The notes beneath the pieces were generated by a model that saw only the letters and a program-made list of their open reading frames with translations, was not told where the DNA came from and ran no database searches. From contig NZ_CP108484.1 in assembly GCF_036226505.1 (NCBI RefSeq), positions 8,155,501-8,219,500 on the forward strand: DNA of 64,000 nt, read 5' to 3'. This DNA comes from Kitasatospora sp. NBC_01246. GTDB taxonomy: Bacteria; Actinomycetota; Actinomycetes; Streptomycetales; Streptomycetaceae. Positions 1 to 9,995 of the stretch are shown here, piece by piece. The position numbers and the translations under genes were made by a program. Numbering within the stretch: the first letter of the stretch is position 1; each line of letters opens with the position of its first letter.

Positions 1-1
1 G

Positions 2-61
2 GCGCCGCCGCCCCCGACCCCACCGACCGCCACCCCACCCCCAGGACCGAGAACCCCGTGA
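2..61 (+). CDS. Partial upstream gene, 3' end only
   Basis: A frame open from the window edge ends with TGA at 59-61, overlapping the GTG of the NRPS as GTGA. The visible 19 residues are almost all Pro, Thr, Ala and Arg, like a low-complexity C-terminal tail. The same overlap style recurs throughout this locus, so an upstream, translationally coupled biosynthetic gene is likely. Its function cannot be read. Confidence 0.35.
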   Translation, partial: APPPPTPPTATPPPGPRTP

Positions 62-3000
62 CGAACGACTCCACCGCACCGATCGACGACTCGCAGGCCC
101 AGGCCCCGGCCGCGTCGGCCCTGGAGGACGTCTACCCGCTCTCCTCCCTGCAGGAGGGGCTGCTCTTCCACGCGCTCTACGACGACGAGGCGCGCGACGT
201 CTACGTCGTGCAGTCGCACCTCGACCTGGCCGGCCCGGTCGACGGCGCCCGGCTGGCCGCCGCCGTCGACGCGCTGCTGGTGCGGCACGCCAACCTGCGC
301 GCCGGGTTCTGGTACGAGGACCCGGAGGCGGTCGTCCAGTTCGTCCAGCGCGAGGTGGAGACCCCGCTGCGGGTGGTCGACCTGACCGCCCCGGCCGGGG
401 CGGAGCAGGACGCCGCGGTACTGGCCGCGATGGACGAGGACTGGCACCACCGGTTCGAGCTGGACGCCCCGCCGCTGCTGCGGCTGGCCCTGCTCCGGCT
501 GGGGCCGGACCGCTCCCGGCTCGTCATCACCTGCCACCACCTGCTGCTCGACGGCTGGTCGATGCCGATCCTGGTGCGCGAGCTGCTGGCGCTCTACGGG
601 TCGGCCGGCGACCTCGCCGCGCTGCCCGCCGTCCGCCCCTACAAGGACCACCTGGCGCTGCTCGCCACCCGCGACACCGCCGCCGCCGAGGCCGCCTGGG
701 GCGCCGCGCTGGCCGGTTTCGCCCAGACCCACCCGGTCGCGCCGGGCGCCGGCGTCGCCACCGCCGTCGAACCGGCCGTGGTCACCCTGCACGCCGAGCG
801 CGAGCTCTCCGCCGCCGTCGCCGAGGCCGCCCGAGGCCGGGGCCTGACCCTCGGCAACCTCGCCCACACCCTCTGGGGCGTCCTGCTCGGCTCGCTCACC
901 GGCACCGCCGACGTGGTCTTCGGCACCACCGTCTCCGGCCGCCCCGACGACCTGCCCGGCGCCGACACCATGGTCGGCCTCTTCATCAACACCGTGCCGG
1001 TGCGCGTGCGGCTCGCCCCCGGCGCCACCCTGGCCGGCGCCGCCGCCGCCGTCCAGCGCGAGCAGGCCGAGCTGATCGCCCACCAGCACCTCGGCCTCGG
1101 CACCATCCAGCGGCTCGCCGACGTCGAGGGCGCGCTGTTCGACACCCTGCTCGTGGTCGAGAACTACCAGGGCGGCGGCGACGCGCTCCGCACGAGCCTG
1201 GGCACCGTCGAGGGCCTGGCCGTCACCGCGCTCGGCGCCCGCGACGCCACCCACTACCCGCTGGGCCTGACCGTGCTGCCCGGCGAGCGGCTGCGCCTGG
1301 AGCTGGAGTACCGGCCCGAGCTGTTCACCGAGGCCGAGGCCGGCCGGATCGCCGACCGCTTCCTGCGCCTGCTCGCCGCGTTCGCCGCCGACCCGGACAC
1401 CCCGCTCGCCCGGCTGGACCTGCTCGACGCCGCCGAGCGCGCCGCGCTGCCCGCCACCGTCTCCGGCGGCGAGCACCGCGTCCCGGACGCCACCGCCGCC
1501 GACCTGTTCGCCGACCGGGCCGCCCGCACCCCGGACGTCCGGGCCCTGGTCGGCCCCGGCCTGACCGGCGGCCCGGCCCCCGTCCAGCTCTCCTTCGCCG
1601 AACTGGACGCCGCCGCCGACCGGCTGGCCCGACTGCTGCGCGCCCACGGCCTGCGCGCCGACGACATCGCCGCCCTCGCGCTGCCGCGCTCCGCCGAGTC
1701 GGTCACCGCGCTGCTCGCCGTCCTGCGGGCCGGCGCCGCCTACCTGCCGATCGACCTCGACCACCCGGACGAGCGGCTCGCCCTGCTCCTGGCGGACGCC
1801 CGCCCCGCCGTCGTCCTGACCACCGCCCAGGTCGCCGCCCGGCTGCCCGAGGTGCCCGGCGCCGCCGTCCTGCTGCTGGACGACCCGCGGACCGCCGCCG
1901 ACCTCGCCGCGCTGCCCGCCGGCCCGCTCACCGACGCCGAGCGCGGCGGTCCCGTCCACCCCGACGCCGCCGCGTACGTCATCCACACCTCCGGCTCCAC
2001 CGGCCGGCCCAAGGGCGTGGTGATCCCGCACCGCGGCCTCGGCAACCTGATCCACGACCACCTGGCCACCACCTTCGCCGACGCGCTGCGCGCCACCGGC
2101 CGGGCCCGGCTGCGCGCCCTGCACACCGCGTCGTTCTCCTTCGACTCCTCCTGGGAGCAGCTGATCTGGCTGATCGGCGGCCACGAGCTGCACGTCCTCG
2201 GCGAGGACGACCGCCGGGACGCCGAGGCGGTGGTCGGCTACACCCGCGCCCACCGCGTCGACGCCCTCGACGTCACCCCCTCGTACGCCCAGCAGCTGCT
2301 CGACAGCGGCCTGCTGGCCGGCGAGCACCGCCCGGCGGTGCTGCTGCTCGGCGGCGAGGCGCTGCCCGAGCCGCTCTGGACCAGGCTGCGCGGCGAGGCG
2401 GGCGTCACCGCCGTCAACTACTACGGCCCGACCGAGTTCACCGTCGACGCCCTGGTCGCCGACCTCGCGGACAGCGCCGCCCCGGTCATCGGCCGCCCGC
2501 TGCGCGGGACCCGCGCCCACGTGCTGGACGGCCTGCTGCGGCCGGTCCCGGCCGGGGTGCCCGGTGAGCTGTACCTGGCCGGTCCGCAGCTGGCCCGCGG
2601 CTACCTGGACCGGCCCGGCCTGACCGCCGGCCGGTTCGTCGCCGACCCGTTCGCCCCGGGTGAGCGCATGTACCGCACCGGCGACCTGGTCCGCCGGCGG
2701 GCCGACGGCGAGGTCGAGTACCTCGGCCGCACCGACGACCAGGTGAAGATCCGCGGCTACCGGATCGAACTCGGCGAGATCGAGGCCGCGCTGGCCGGGC
2801 AGCCGGGCGTGGCCCAGGCCGCCGTGCTGGTCCGGCCCGGCGCCGTCCGGCGCATCGTCGCCTACGTCGTCCCCGCCCGGGACGCCCTGCTCGACACCGA
2901 GGAACTCCACCGGGCGCTCGCCGCCCGGCTGCCGGAGTACATGGTGCCGTCCGCCTTCGCCGTGCTGGACGCGCTGCCGCTGACCGTCAACGGCAAGCTC

Positions 3001-6000
3001 GACCGGGCCGCACTGCCCGACGAGGCGCTCGCCTACACCGGCCTGGCGGCCGGCCGGGACGCCGGCTCCGAGACCGAGCAGTTGCTCTGCGACCTGTACG
3101 CGGAGGTCCTCGGCCTGCCGCGGGCCGGCGTCGAGGACGACTTCTTCCGCCTCGGCGGCGACAGCATCTCCTCGATCCGGCTGATCGGCGCCGCCCGCGC
3201 CGAGGGGCTCTCGCTCAGCCCGCGCGACGTGTTCGAGCGCCGCACCCCGGCCGCCCTCGCCGAGCTGGCCGACCGCCGCGACGCGGCCGGCGCCGCCCCG
3301 GAGCTGCCCGAGCTGCCCCCGGCGACCGAGGCCGAACTGGCCCTCGTCCGCGCCGCCGTGCCCAAGCTGGAGATCGAGGACGTCTGGCCGGTCTCCCCGC
3401 TCCAGGAGGGCCTGCTCTTCGAGGCCGGGTACGACGAGCAGGCGCTGGACGTCCACACCTCGCGCGACGTGCTCTCGCTGACCGCCCGGATCCCGCTGGA
3501 GGTGCTGCGCGCCGCCGTGGCCGCCGTGCTGGACGGCCATCCCAACCTGCGGGCCGGCTTCCTCCAGGACGGCCTGGAGCGACCGGTTCAGTTCCTGCCG
3601 CGCGCCGTCGACGTCCCGCTCACCGAGGTCGACCTGTCGGCGCTCGGCACGGACGACTTCGAGGCCGAACTGCGCCTCCTCAAGGAGCGCGAGGCGTTCA
3701 CCCGCTTCGACCTCGCCGCGCCGCCGCTGCTGCGGCTGGTCTCGGTGCTCACCCCCGACGGCGGCCAGCGCGTCCTGATCACCAACCACGCGCTGCTCTG
3801 GGACGGCTGGTCCTCCGGGCTCTTCCTCCAGGAGGTGCTGACCCGCTGCGCCGGCGAGCGCCCGCCGGCCGCCGGTCTGCCCTACCGGGACTTCCTGCGC
3901 TGGCTGGCCGGCCAGGACCAGGAGGCCGGCCGGGCCGCCTGGCGCTCCGCGCTGGAGGGCCTGGCCGAGCCGACGCTGCTCGCCCCGCAGGCCCGCGAGC
4001 GGGCCGCGCTGCTGCCGGAGGAGGTCGTCGTCGAGGCCCCCGCCGGGCTCGGCGAGCGGCTGGCCGCCTTCGGCCGGGAGCACGGCCTGACCCTCAACAC
4101 CGTGCTCTCCGGCGCCTGGGGCCTGCTGCTGGCCGGTCTGACGGCCCGCGAGGACGTGGTGTTCGGCGCCACCGTCTCCGGCCGCCCGGCCGAGCTGCCC
4201 GGCATCGACGCCACCATCGGCATGTTCCTCAACACGGTGCCGGTCCGGGCCCGGCTGGACGGCGAGGAGGGCGTCGCCGCCTTCCTCACCCGATTCCAGG
4301 ACGAGCAGAGCGCCCTGCTGGCGCACCACCAGACCGGGCTGGGCGAGATCCAGCGCGGCACCGGCTTCGGCCGGCTGTTCGACACCCTCCAGGTGCTCCG
4401 CAACACCCCGGCCGACGAGGGCCTGCGGGACCGCCTGCGCGAGCGCCTCGGCCTGCGCCAGGTGACGGACGTCGACGCGACGCACTTCCCGCTGATCTTC
4501 ATCACCAACCCCGGCGAGCACCTCACCTTCGAGTGGAAGTACCGCCCGGACGTCTTCGAGCGGGCCGTCGTCGAGGAGCACGCCGAGCGGCTGCTGGCCC
4601 TGCTGGAGCAGATCCTGGAGCGCCCCGACCGCCCGGTCCGCACCCTGGATGTGTTGACGGTGCGTGAGCGGGGTCTGGTGTTGGGGGAGTGGGTGGCGAC
4701 GGGTCGTGGGTTGCCGGGGGCGACGGTGGCGGATCTGTTGGCGGAGCGTGCGGTGGCGGTGCCGGGTGAGACGGCGCTGGTGTTCGGTGGGGTGTCGTGG
4801 TCGTATGCGGAGTTGGATGCCCGGGTGAACCGGTTGGCGCGGTTGTTCGTGGCGCGGGGGGCGGGGCCGGAGAGGGTGGTGGCGCTGGGGTTGCCGCGTT
4901 CGTTGGAGATGGTGGCGGCGTTGTTCGCGGTGCTGCGGACGGGTGCGGCGTATCTGCCGTTGGAGCTGGACTACCCGGTGGACCGGTTGGCGTTCATGGT
5001 GGAGGACACCGCTCCGGTCTGTCTGGTGACGGACTCGGCGGCCGCGGATCGGATGCCGGCTTTCGAGGGTGTGCTGCTGTTGGACTCGCCGGAGGTGATG
5101 GCCGAGTTGGCGGCGTTGCCGGAGGGTCCGTTGGGTGTGGTGGTGGATCAGGACAGTCCGGCGTATGTGATCTTCACCTCGGGGTCGACGGGTCGGCCGA
5201 AGGGTGTGGTGACGCCGTACCGGGGTCTGACGAACATGCAGTTGAACCATCGTGAGGCGATCTTCGATCCGGTGGTCGAGTCCGCGGGCGGTCGCCGGCT
5301 GCGGATCGCGCACACCGTCTCGTTCTCCTTCGACATGTCCTGGGAGGAACTGCTCTGGCTGGTCGAGGGCCACGAGGTCCACGTCCTGGACGAGGCCCTG
5401 CGCCGCGACGCCCAGGGTCTGGCCGACTACCTGGACGTCCACGGGATCGATGTCATCAACGTGACGCCCTCGTACGCGCAGGCGCTGGTGGAGGCCGGTC
5501 TGCTGGACGAGGACCGGCACCGTCCGGTGCTGGTGCTGCTGGGTGGTGAGGCGGTGGCGGAGACGCTCTGGACCAGGCTGCGCGAGACGCCGGGCGTCAT
5601 GGGCTACAACCTGTACGGGCCGACCGAGTACACCATCAACACCCTCGGTGGCGGGACGCGGGACTCGGCGACCGCGACGGTGGGCCGGCCGATCTGGAAC
5701 ACCCGGGCGTACGTCCTGGACGCCTGTCTGCGGCCGGTTCCGGTGGGTGTGGCGGGCGAGCTGTACGTGTCGGGTGTGGGTCTGGCGCGGGGTTACCTCA
5801 ACCGGGCGGGGCTGACGGCGGAGCGTTTCGTCGCGGACCCGTTCGGCGAGCCGGGGGCCCGGATGTACCGCACCGGTGATGTGGTGCGCTGGCGTCAGGA
5901 CGGTCTGCTGGACTTCCTCGGCCGTGCCGACGACCAGGTGAAGATCCGCGGTTACCGGGTCGAGCCCGGCGAGATCGAGGACGCCATCGCCCTGGACCCG

Positions 6001-9000
6001 GCCGTGGCCCAGGCCGCCGTGCTGGTCCGCGAGGACACCCCCGGCGTCAAGCGCCTGGCCGCCTACCTCGTCCCCGCCGCGACGGCCGTGGACCTCGCCG
6101 CCGTCCGCAACGAACTCGCCGCCCGGCTCCCCGAGTACATGGTGCCGTCGGCGTTCGTGGTGCTCGACGAGCTGCCGCTGACCGTCAACGGCAAGCTCGA
6201 CCGCAAGGCCCTCCCCGCGCCGGCCGGCACCGGGACCGGCCCCGGCCGCGCCCCGCGCGACGCCCGGGAGGAGATCCTCTGCGGCGCCTTCGCCGAGGTG
6301 CTCGGCCTCGCCGAGGTCGGCCCCGAGGACCACTTCTTCGACCTCGGCGGCCACTCCCTGCTGGCCACCCGGCTGATCGGCCGGGTCCGCGCGCTGCCCG
6401 GCGGCGCCGGGCTCACCGTCCGCGACCTCTTCGAGGCACCCACCCCGGCCGGCCTCGCCCACCGGGCCGGCGCCGGCGACGACCCGCGCCCCGCCCTGGG
6501 CCGCCGCGAGCGCCCGGCCGACCTGCCGCTCTCGCACGCCCAGCGCCGGATGTGGTTCCTGCAGAACCTCGACGACTCGGGCGCCACCTACAACGTGCCC
6601 CTGGTGGTACGGGTCACCGGCCCGCTGGACCGGGCCGCCCTCGGCGCCGCCGTCCGCTCGGTGACGCAGCGGCACGAGAGCCTGCGCACCGTCTTCACCG
6701 AGCGCGACGGCGACGTCCACCAGCGGATCCTGGAGGCCCCGGCGGCCGAGGCGGCCGTGCACCTGGTCCGCTCCTCCGAGTCGACGCTGGACGCCGACCT
6801 CCGGAGCGCCGTCCGGTACGGCTTCGACCTCTCCGCCGAACTGCCGCTGCGCGTCAGCCTGCTGGAGCTCGGCCCGGAGGACCACGTGGTGGTGGTGCTC
6901 TTCCACCACATCGCGGGCGACGAGTGGTCGATGCTCCCCTTCATCGAGGACCTCACCGGCGCCTACGCGGCGCACACCGACGGCCGCACCCCCGACTGGG
7001 CGCCGCTGCCGGTCCAGTACGCCGACTACACGCTCTGGCAGCAGGAGCTGCTCGGCTCGCCCGAGGACGAGCGGAGCCTGCACGCCCGTCAGGCCGGGTA
7101 CTGGAAGCAGGCACTCGCCGGGCTGCCGGAGGAGCTGCCGCTGCCGACCGACCACCCGCGCCGTCCGGTGGCCGGCTACCGCGGCGACACCGTGCGCGGC
7201 CAGGTCCCCCCGGCCGTCTACCGCGGTCTGCGCGAAGCCGCCCGGGCGACCGGCACCACCACCTTCATGGTGCTCCAGGCGGCGGTGGCCACCCTGCTGC
7301 ACCGCCTGGGCGCCGGCACGGACATCCCCCTCGGGGCGCCCGTCGCCGGGCGTTCCGACAGCGCGCTGGACGGGCTGGTCGGCTTCTTCGTCAACACGCT
7401 GGTCCTGCGCAACGACCTGTCCGGCGACCCGACCTTCGCCGAGCTGCTGACCCGCACCCGGGACACCGACCTGGCGGCCTTCGCCCACCAGGACCTGCCG
7501 TTCGACCGGCTGGTCGAGGCGGTCAACCCGCCGCGCGTGCCCGGCCGGCACCCGCTGTTCCAGGTGATGCTCGGCTACCAGCACAACGACGGCCAGGCCG
7601 GGCGCCTGCTCGGCCTGGAGAGCCGGATCCTGCCCTTCGAGCTGGGCGCCGCGAAGTTCGAACTCGACTTCAACTTCGAGGAGACCTCCGCCACGGAGGA
7701 GATCGACATCGCCCTCGAGTACGCGGCCGACCTCTACGACCGCACCACCGCCGAGGCCCTGGTCGGGCGGCTGCTGGCTCTGCTGGAGCAGGTCGCGGCC
7801 GACCCGCGGCGCCGGATCGGCGCCCTGGATGTGTTGACGGGGCGTGAGCGGGGTCTGGTGTTGGGGGAGTGGGTGGCGACGGGTCGTGGGTTGCCGGGGG
7901 CGACGGTGGCGGATCTGTTGGCGGAGCGTGCGGTGGCGGTGCCGGGTGAGACGGCGCTGGTGTTCGGTGGGGTGTCGTGGTCGTATGCGGAGTTGGATGC
8001 CCGGGTGAACCGGTTGGCGCGGTTGTTCGTGGCGCGGGGGGCGGGGCCGGAGAGGGTGGTGGCGCTGGGGTTGCCGCGTTCGTTGGAGATGGTGGCGGCG
8101 TTGTTCGCGGTGCTGCGGACGGGTGCGGCGTATCTGCCGTTGGAGCTGGACTACCCGGTGGACCGGTTGGCGTTCATGGTGGAGGACACCGCTCCGGTCT
8201 GTCTGGTGACGGACTCGGCGGCCGCGGATCGGATGCCGGCTTTCGAGGGTGTGCTGTTGCTGGACTCGCCGGAGGTGGTGGCCGAGTTGGCGGCGTTGCC
8301 GGAGGGTCCGTTGGGTGTGGTGGTGGATCAGGACAGTCCGGCGTATGTGATCTTCACCTCGGGGTCGACGGGTCGGCCGAAGGGTGTGGTGACGCCGTAC
8401 CGGGGTCTGACGAACATGCAGTTGAACCATCGTGAGGCGATCTTCGATCCGGTGGTCGAGTCCGCGGGTGGCCGCCGGCTGCGGATCGCGCACACCGTCT
8501 CGTTCTCCTTCGACATGTCCTGGGAGGAACTGCTCTGGCTGGTCGAGGGCCACGAGGTCCACGTCCTGGACGAGGCCCTGCGCCGCGACGCCCAGGGTCT
8601 GGCCGACTACCTGGACGTCCACGGGATCGATGTCATCAACGTGACGCCCTCGTACGCGCAGGCGCTGGTGGAGGCCGGTCTGCTGGACGAGGACCGGCAC
8701 CGTCCGGTGCTGGTGCTGCTGGGTGGTGAGGCGGTGGCGGAGACGCTCTGGACCAGGCTGCGCGAGACGCCGGGCGTCATGGGCTACAACCTGTACGGGC
8801 CGACCGAGTACACCATCAACACCCTCGGTGGCGGGACGCGGGACTCGGCGACCGCGACGGTGGGCCGGCCGATCTGGAACACCCGGGCGTACGTCCTGGA
8901 CGCCTGTCTGCGGCCGGTTCCGGTGGGTGTGGCGGGCGAGCTGTATGTGTCGGGTGTGGGTCTGGCGCGGGGTTACCTCAACCGGGCGGGGCTGACGGCG

Positions 9001-9723
9001 GAGCGTTTCGTGGCGGACCCGTTCGGCGAGCCGGGGGCCCGGATGTACCGCACCGGTGATGTGGTGCGCTGGCGTCAGGACGGTCTGCTGGACTTCCTCG
9101 GCCGTGCCGACGACCAGGTGAAGATCCGCGGTTACCGGGTCGAGCCCGGCGAGATCGAGGACGCCATCGCCCTGGACCCGGCCGTGGCCCAGGCCGCCGT
9201 GCTGGTCCGTGAGGACACCCCCGGCGTCAAGCGCCTGGTCGCCTACCTGGTGCCGGGTGAGGGTACCCTTATCGAGGCCGCCGCGGTCCGGCGTATGCTG
9301 GCCGCCCGGCTGCCCGAGTACATGGTGCCGTCGGCGTTCGTGGTGCTCGACGAGCTGCCGCTGACCGTCAACGGCAAGCTCGACCGCAAGGCCCTCCCCG
9401 CGCCCAGCGCCACCGACTTCACCGCGTCGGGACCGCTGCGCGGACCGAGGTACCCGACCGAGAAGGCCGTGCACGCGGCGTTCACCGACGTGCTGGGCCT
9501 GCCCGCACTCGGGATCGACGAGAACTTCTTCGACCTCGGCGGCCACTCGCTGCTCGCGATGTCGCTGCTCCAGCGGATCCGGGCGGAGTTCGCCGGTGAC
9601 TTCGGCCTCGCCGACCTGCTGGCCCGGCCGACCGTGGCGGCGCTCGCCGAGTTCCTCGTCGACCGTCTCGTCACGGCCTCGCTCGGCGAGGAGCCTGAGA
9701 GCACGCCGGCTTGTTCCGGCTGA
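58..9723 (+). CDS. Three-module siderophore NRPS (C-A-T-C-A-T-C-A-T)
   Basis: 3221-residue peptide synthetase. C1 spans about 22-460 with an intact HHLLLDG at H160-H161. A1 spans about 485-1000 and T1 has its phosphopantetheine serine at S1036 in a GGDS motif. C2 (about 1100-1520) has HALLWDG at H1244, lacking the second His. A2 spans about 1550-2050, with T2 at S2100 (GGHS). C3 (about 2150-2590) reads HHIAGDE, A3 spans about 2610-3110, and T3 is at S3164. There is no thioesterase or epimerase. Read against the standard ten-residue code, A2 and A3 both give DMENLGLINK, the hydroxyornithine-type code. A1 gives DSEDLGYVDK, which I cannot assign; its acidic residues suggest a basic substrate. 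C1 and C2 begin PLxxLQEGLLF, as in domains that accept chains from an upstream protein. The GTG at 58 overlaps an upstream stop; the frame stays open to the window edge, so an earlier start is possible. Confidence 0.95.
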   Translation: MTNDSTAPIDDSQAQAPAASALEDVYPLSSLQEGLLFHALYDDEARDVYVVQSHLDLAGPVDGARLAAAVDALLVRHANLRAGFWYEDPEAVVQFVQREVETPLRVVDLTAPAGAEQDAAVLAAMDEDWHHRFELDAPPLLRLALLRLGPDRSRLVITCHHLLLDGWSMPILVRELLALYGSAGDLAALPAVRPYKDHLALLATRDTAAAEAAWGAALAGFAQTHPVAPGAGVATAVEPAVVTLHAERELSAAVAEAARGRGLTLGNLAHTLWGVLLGSLTGTADVVFGTTVSGRPDDLPGADTMVGLFINTVPVRVRLAPGATLAGAAAAVQREQAELIAHQHLGLGTIQRLADVEGALFDTLLVVENYQGGGDALRTSLGTVEGLAVTALGARDATHYPLGLTVLPGERLRLELEYRPELFTEAEAGRIADRFLRLLAAFAADPDTPLARLDLLDAAERAALPATVSGGEHRVPDATAADLFADRAARTPDVRALVGPGLTGGPAPVQLSFAELDAAADRLARLLRAHGLRADDIAALALPRSAESVTALLAVLRAGAAYLPIDLDHPDERLALLLADARPAVVLTTAQVAARLPEVPGAAVLLLDDPRTAADLAALPAGPLTDAERGGPVHPDAAAYVIHTSGSTGRPKGVVIPHRGLGNLIHDHLATTFADALRATGRARLRALHTASFSFDSSWEQLIWLIGGHELHVLGEDDRRDAEAVVGYTRAHRVDALDVTPSYAQQLLDSGLLAGEHRPAVLLLGGEALPEPLWTRLRGEAGVTAVNYYGPTEFTVDALVADLADSAAPVIGRPLRGTRAHVLDGLLRPVPAGVPGELYLAGPQLARGYLDRPGLTAGRFVADPFAPGERMYRTGDLVRRRADGEVEYLGRTDDQVKIRGYRIELGEIEAALAGQPGVAQAAVLVRPGAVRRIVAYVVPARDALLDTEELHRALAARLPEYMVPSAFAVLDALPLTVNGKLDRAALPDEALAYTGLAAGRDAGSETEQLLCDLYAEVLGLPRAGVEDDFFRLGGDSISSIRLIGAARAEGLSLSPRDVFERRTPAALAELADRRDAAGAAPELPELPPATEAELALVRAAVPKLEIEDVWPVSPLQEGLLFEAGYDEQALDVHTSRDVLSLTARIPLEVLRAAVAAVLDGHPNLRAGFLQDGLERPVQFLPRAVDVPLTEVDLSALGTDDFEAELRLLKEREAFTRFDLAAPPLLRLVSVLTPDGGQRVLITNHALLWDGWSSGLFLQEVLTRCAGERPPAAGLPYRDFLRWLAGQDQEAGRAAWRSALEGLAEPTLLAPQARERAALLPEEVVVEAPAGLGERLAAFGREHGLTLNTVLSGAWGLLLAGLTAREDVVFGATVSGRPAELPGIDATIGMFLNTVPVRARLDGEEGVAAFLTRFQDEQSALLAHHQTGLGEIQRGTGFGRLFDTLQVLRNTPADEGLRDRLRERLGLRQVTDVDATHFPLIFITNPGEHLTFEWKYRPDVFERAVVEEHAERLLALLEQILERPDRPVRTLDVLTVRERGLVLGEWVATGRGLPGATVADLLAERAVAVPGETALVFGGVSWSYAELDARVNRLARLFVARGAGPERVVALGLPRSLEMVAALFAVLRTGAAYLPLELDYPVDRLAFMVEDTAPVCLVTDSAAADRMPAFEGVLLLDSPEVMAELAALPEGPLGVVVDQDSPAYVIFTSGSTGRPKGVVTPYRGLTNMQLNHREAIFDPVVESAGGRRLRIAHTVSFSFDMSWEELLWLVEGHEVHVLDEALRRDAQGLADYLDVHGIDVINVTPSYAQALVEAGLLDEDRHRPVLVLLGGEAVAETLWTRLRETPGVMGYNLYGPTEYTINTLGGGTRDSATATVGRPIWNTRAYVLDACLRPVPVGVAGELYVSGVGLARGYLNRAGLTAERFVADPFGEPGARMYRTGDVVRWRQDGLLDFLGRADDQVKIRGYRVEPGEIEDAIALDPAVAQAAVLVREDTPGVKRLAAYLVPAATAVDLAAVRNELAARLPEYMVPSAFVVLDELPLTVNGKLDRKALPAPAGTGTGPGRAPRDAREEILCGAFAEVLGLAEVGPEDHFFDLGGHSLLATRLIGRVRALPGGAGLTVRDLFEAPTPAGLAHRAGAGDDPRPALGRRERPADLPLSHAQRRMWFLQNLDDSGATYNVPLVVRVTGPLDRAALGAAVRSVTQRHESLRTVFTERDGDVHQRILEAPAAEAAVHLVRSSESTLDADLRSAVRYGFDLSAELPLRVSLLELGPEDHVVVVLFHHIAGDEWSMLPFIEDLTGAYAAHTDGRTPDWAPLPVQYADYTLWQQELLGSPEDERSLHARQAGYWKQALAGLPEELPLPTDHPRRPVAGYRGDTVRGQVPPAVYRGLREAARATGTTTFMVLQAAVATLLHRLGAGTDIPLGAPVAGRSDSALDGLVGFFVNTLVLRNDLSGDPTFAELLTRTRDTDLAAFAHQDLPFDRLVEAVNPPRVPGRHPLFQVMLGYQHNDGQAGRLLGLESRILPFELGAAKFELDFNFEETSATEEIDIALEYAADLYDRTTAEALVGRLLALLEQVAADPRRRIGALDVLTGRERGLVLGEWVATGRGLPGATVADLLAERAVAVPGETALVFGGVSWSYAELDARVNRLARLFVARGAGPERVVALGLPRSLEMVAALFAVLRTGAAYLPLELDYPVDRLAFMVEDTAPVCLVTDSAAADRMPAFEGVLLLDSPEVVAELAALPEGPLGVVVDQDSPAYVIFTSGSTGRPKGVVTPYRGLTNMQLNHREAIFDPVVESAGGRRLRIAHTVSFSFDMSWEELLWLVEGHEVHVLDEALRRDAQGLADYLDVHGIDVINVTPSYAQALVEAGLLDEDRHRPVLVLLGGEAVAETLWTRLRETPGVMGYNLYGPTEYTINTLGGGTRDSATATVGRPIWNTRAYVLDACLRPVPVGVAGELYVSGVGLARGYLNRAGLTAERFVADPFGEPGARMYRTGDVVRWRQDGLLDFLGRADDQVKIRGYRVEPGEIEDAIALDPAVAQAAVLVREDTPGVKRLVAYLVPGEGTLIEAAAVRRMLAARLPEYMVPSAFVVLDELPLTVNGKLDRKALPAPSATDFTASGPLRGPRYPTEKAVHAAFTDVLGLPALGIDENFFDLGGHSLLAMSLLQRIRAEFAGDFGLADLLARPTVAALAEFLVDRLVTASLGEEPESTPACSG
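4643..6068 (+). repeat. Direct repeat, copy 1 (A2 domain)
   Basis: This 1426-bp segment is repeated exactly 3180 bp downstream at 7823-9248. By eye I count ten mismatches (4661, 5077, 5080, 5098, 5289, 5292, 5766, 5832, 6030, 6059), only three of which change an amino acid. The flanking C and T domains are not duplicated at this identity, so the repeat covers the C-A linker and nearly the whole adenylation domain. Confidence 0.97.
7823..9248 (+). repeat. Direct repeat, copy 2 (A3 domain)
   Basis: Second copy of the 1426-bp adenylation-domain repeat, about 99.3 percent identical to 4643-6068. The substrate-pocket residues are identical in both copies, so both modules should load the same amino acid. 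Identity stops abruptly after position 9248, within the C-terminal subdomain. Confidence 0.97.
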
Positions 9724-9761
9724 CCGCCCGTCCACCGACCACTACCCCCCAAGGAGACGAC

Positions 9762-9986
9762 ATGAGCGCCACCAACCCGTTCGAGGACGACGACGCCCGT
9801 TACTTCGTGCTCGTCAACGCGGAGAACCAGCACTCCCTCTGGCCCGCCTTCGCCGAGATCCCGGCCGGCTGGACGGTCGTGCACGGCGAGGACAGCCGTG
9901 AGGCGTGCACCGCCTACGTGGACGCCAACTGGACGGACATGCGCCCGGCCGGCCTGGTCGCCCGTACGGCCGCCGCCGGCGTCTGA
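9762..9986 (+). CDS. MbtH-like protein
   Basis: 74-residue MbtH family protein, the chaperone-like partner that many NRPS adenylation domains need for solubility and activity. The family signature is visible: NAENQHSLWP, then GW, then a C-terminal NWTDMRP. AAGGAG at 9751-9756 sits just before the ATG. It starts 38 bp after the NRPS stop and is surely co-transcribed with it. A hairpin follows at 9996-10024. Confidence 0.96.
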   Translation: MSATNPFEDDDARYFVLVNAENQHSLWPAFAEIPAGWTVVHGEDSREACTAYVDANWTDMRPAGLVARTAAAGV

Positions 9987-9995
9987 CCCACCACA

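Noticed and set aside
4797..5255. Gly/Val-rich frame inside the NRPS, repeated at 7977-8435
   Set aside because: Appears twice only because the A-domain DNA is repeated; it is out of frame with the NRPS.
6552..7847. 431-codon Arg/Pro-rich frame over C3
   Set aside because: Frame-shifted shadow of the condensation domain.
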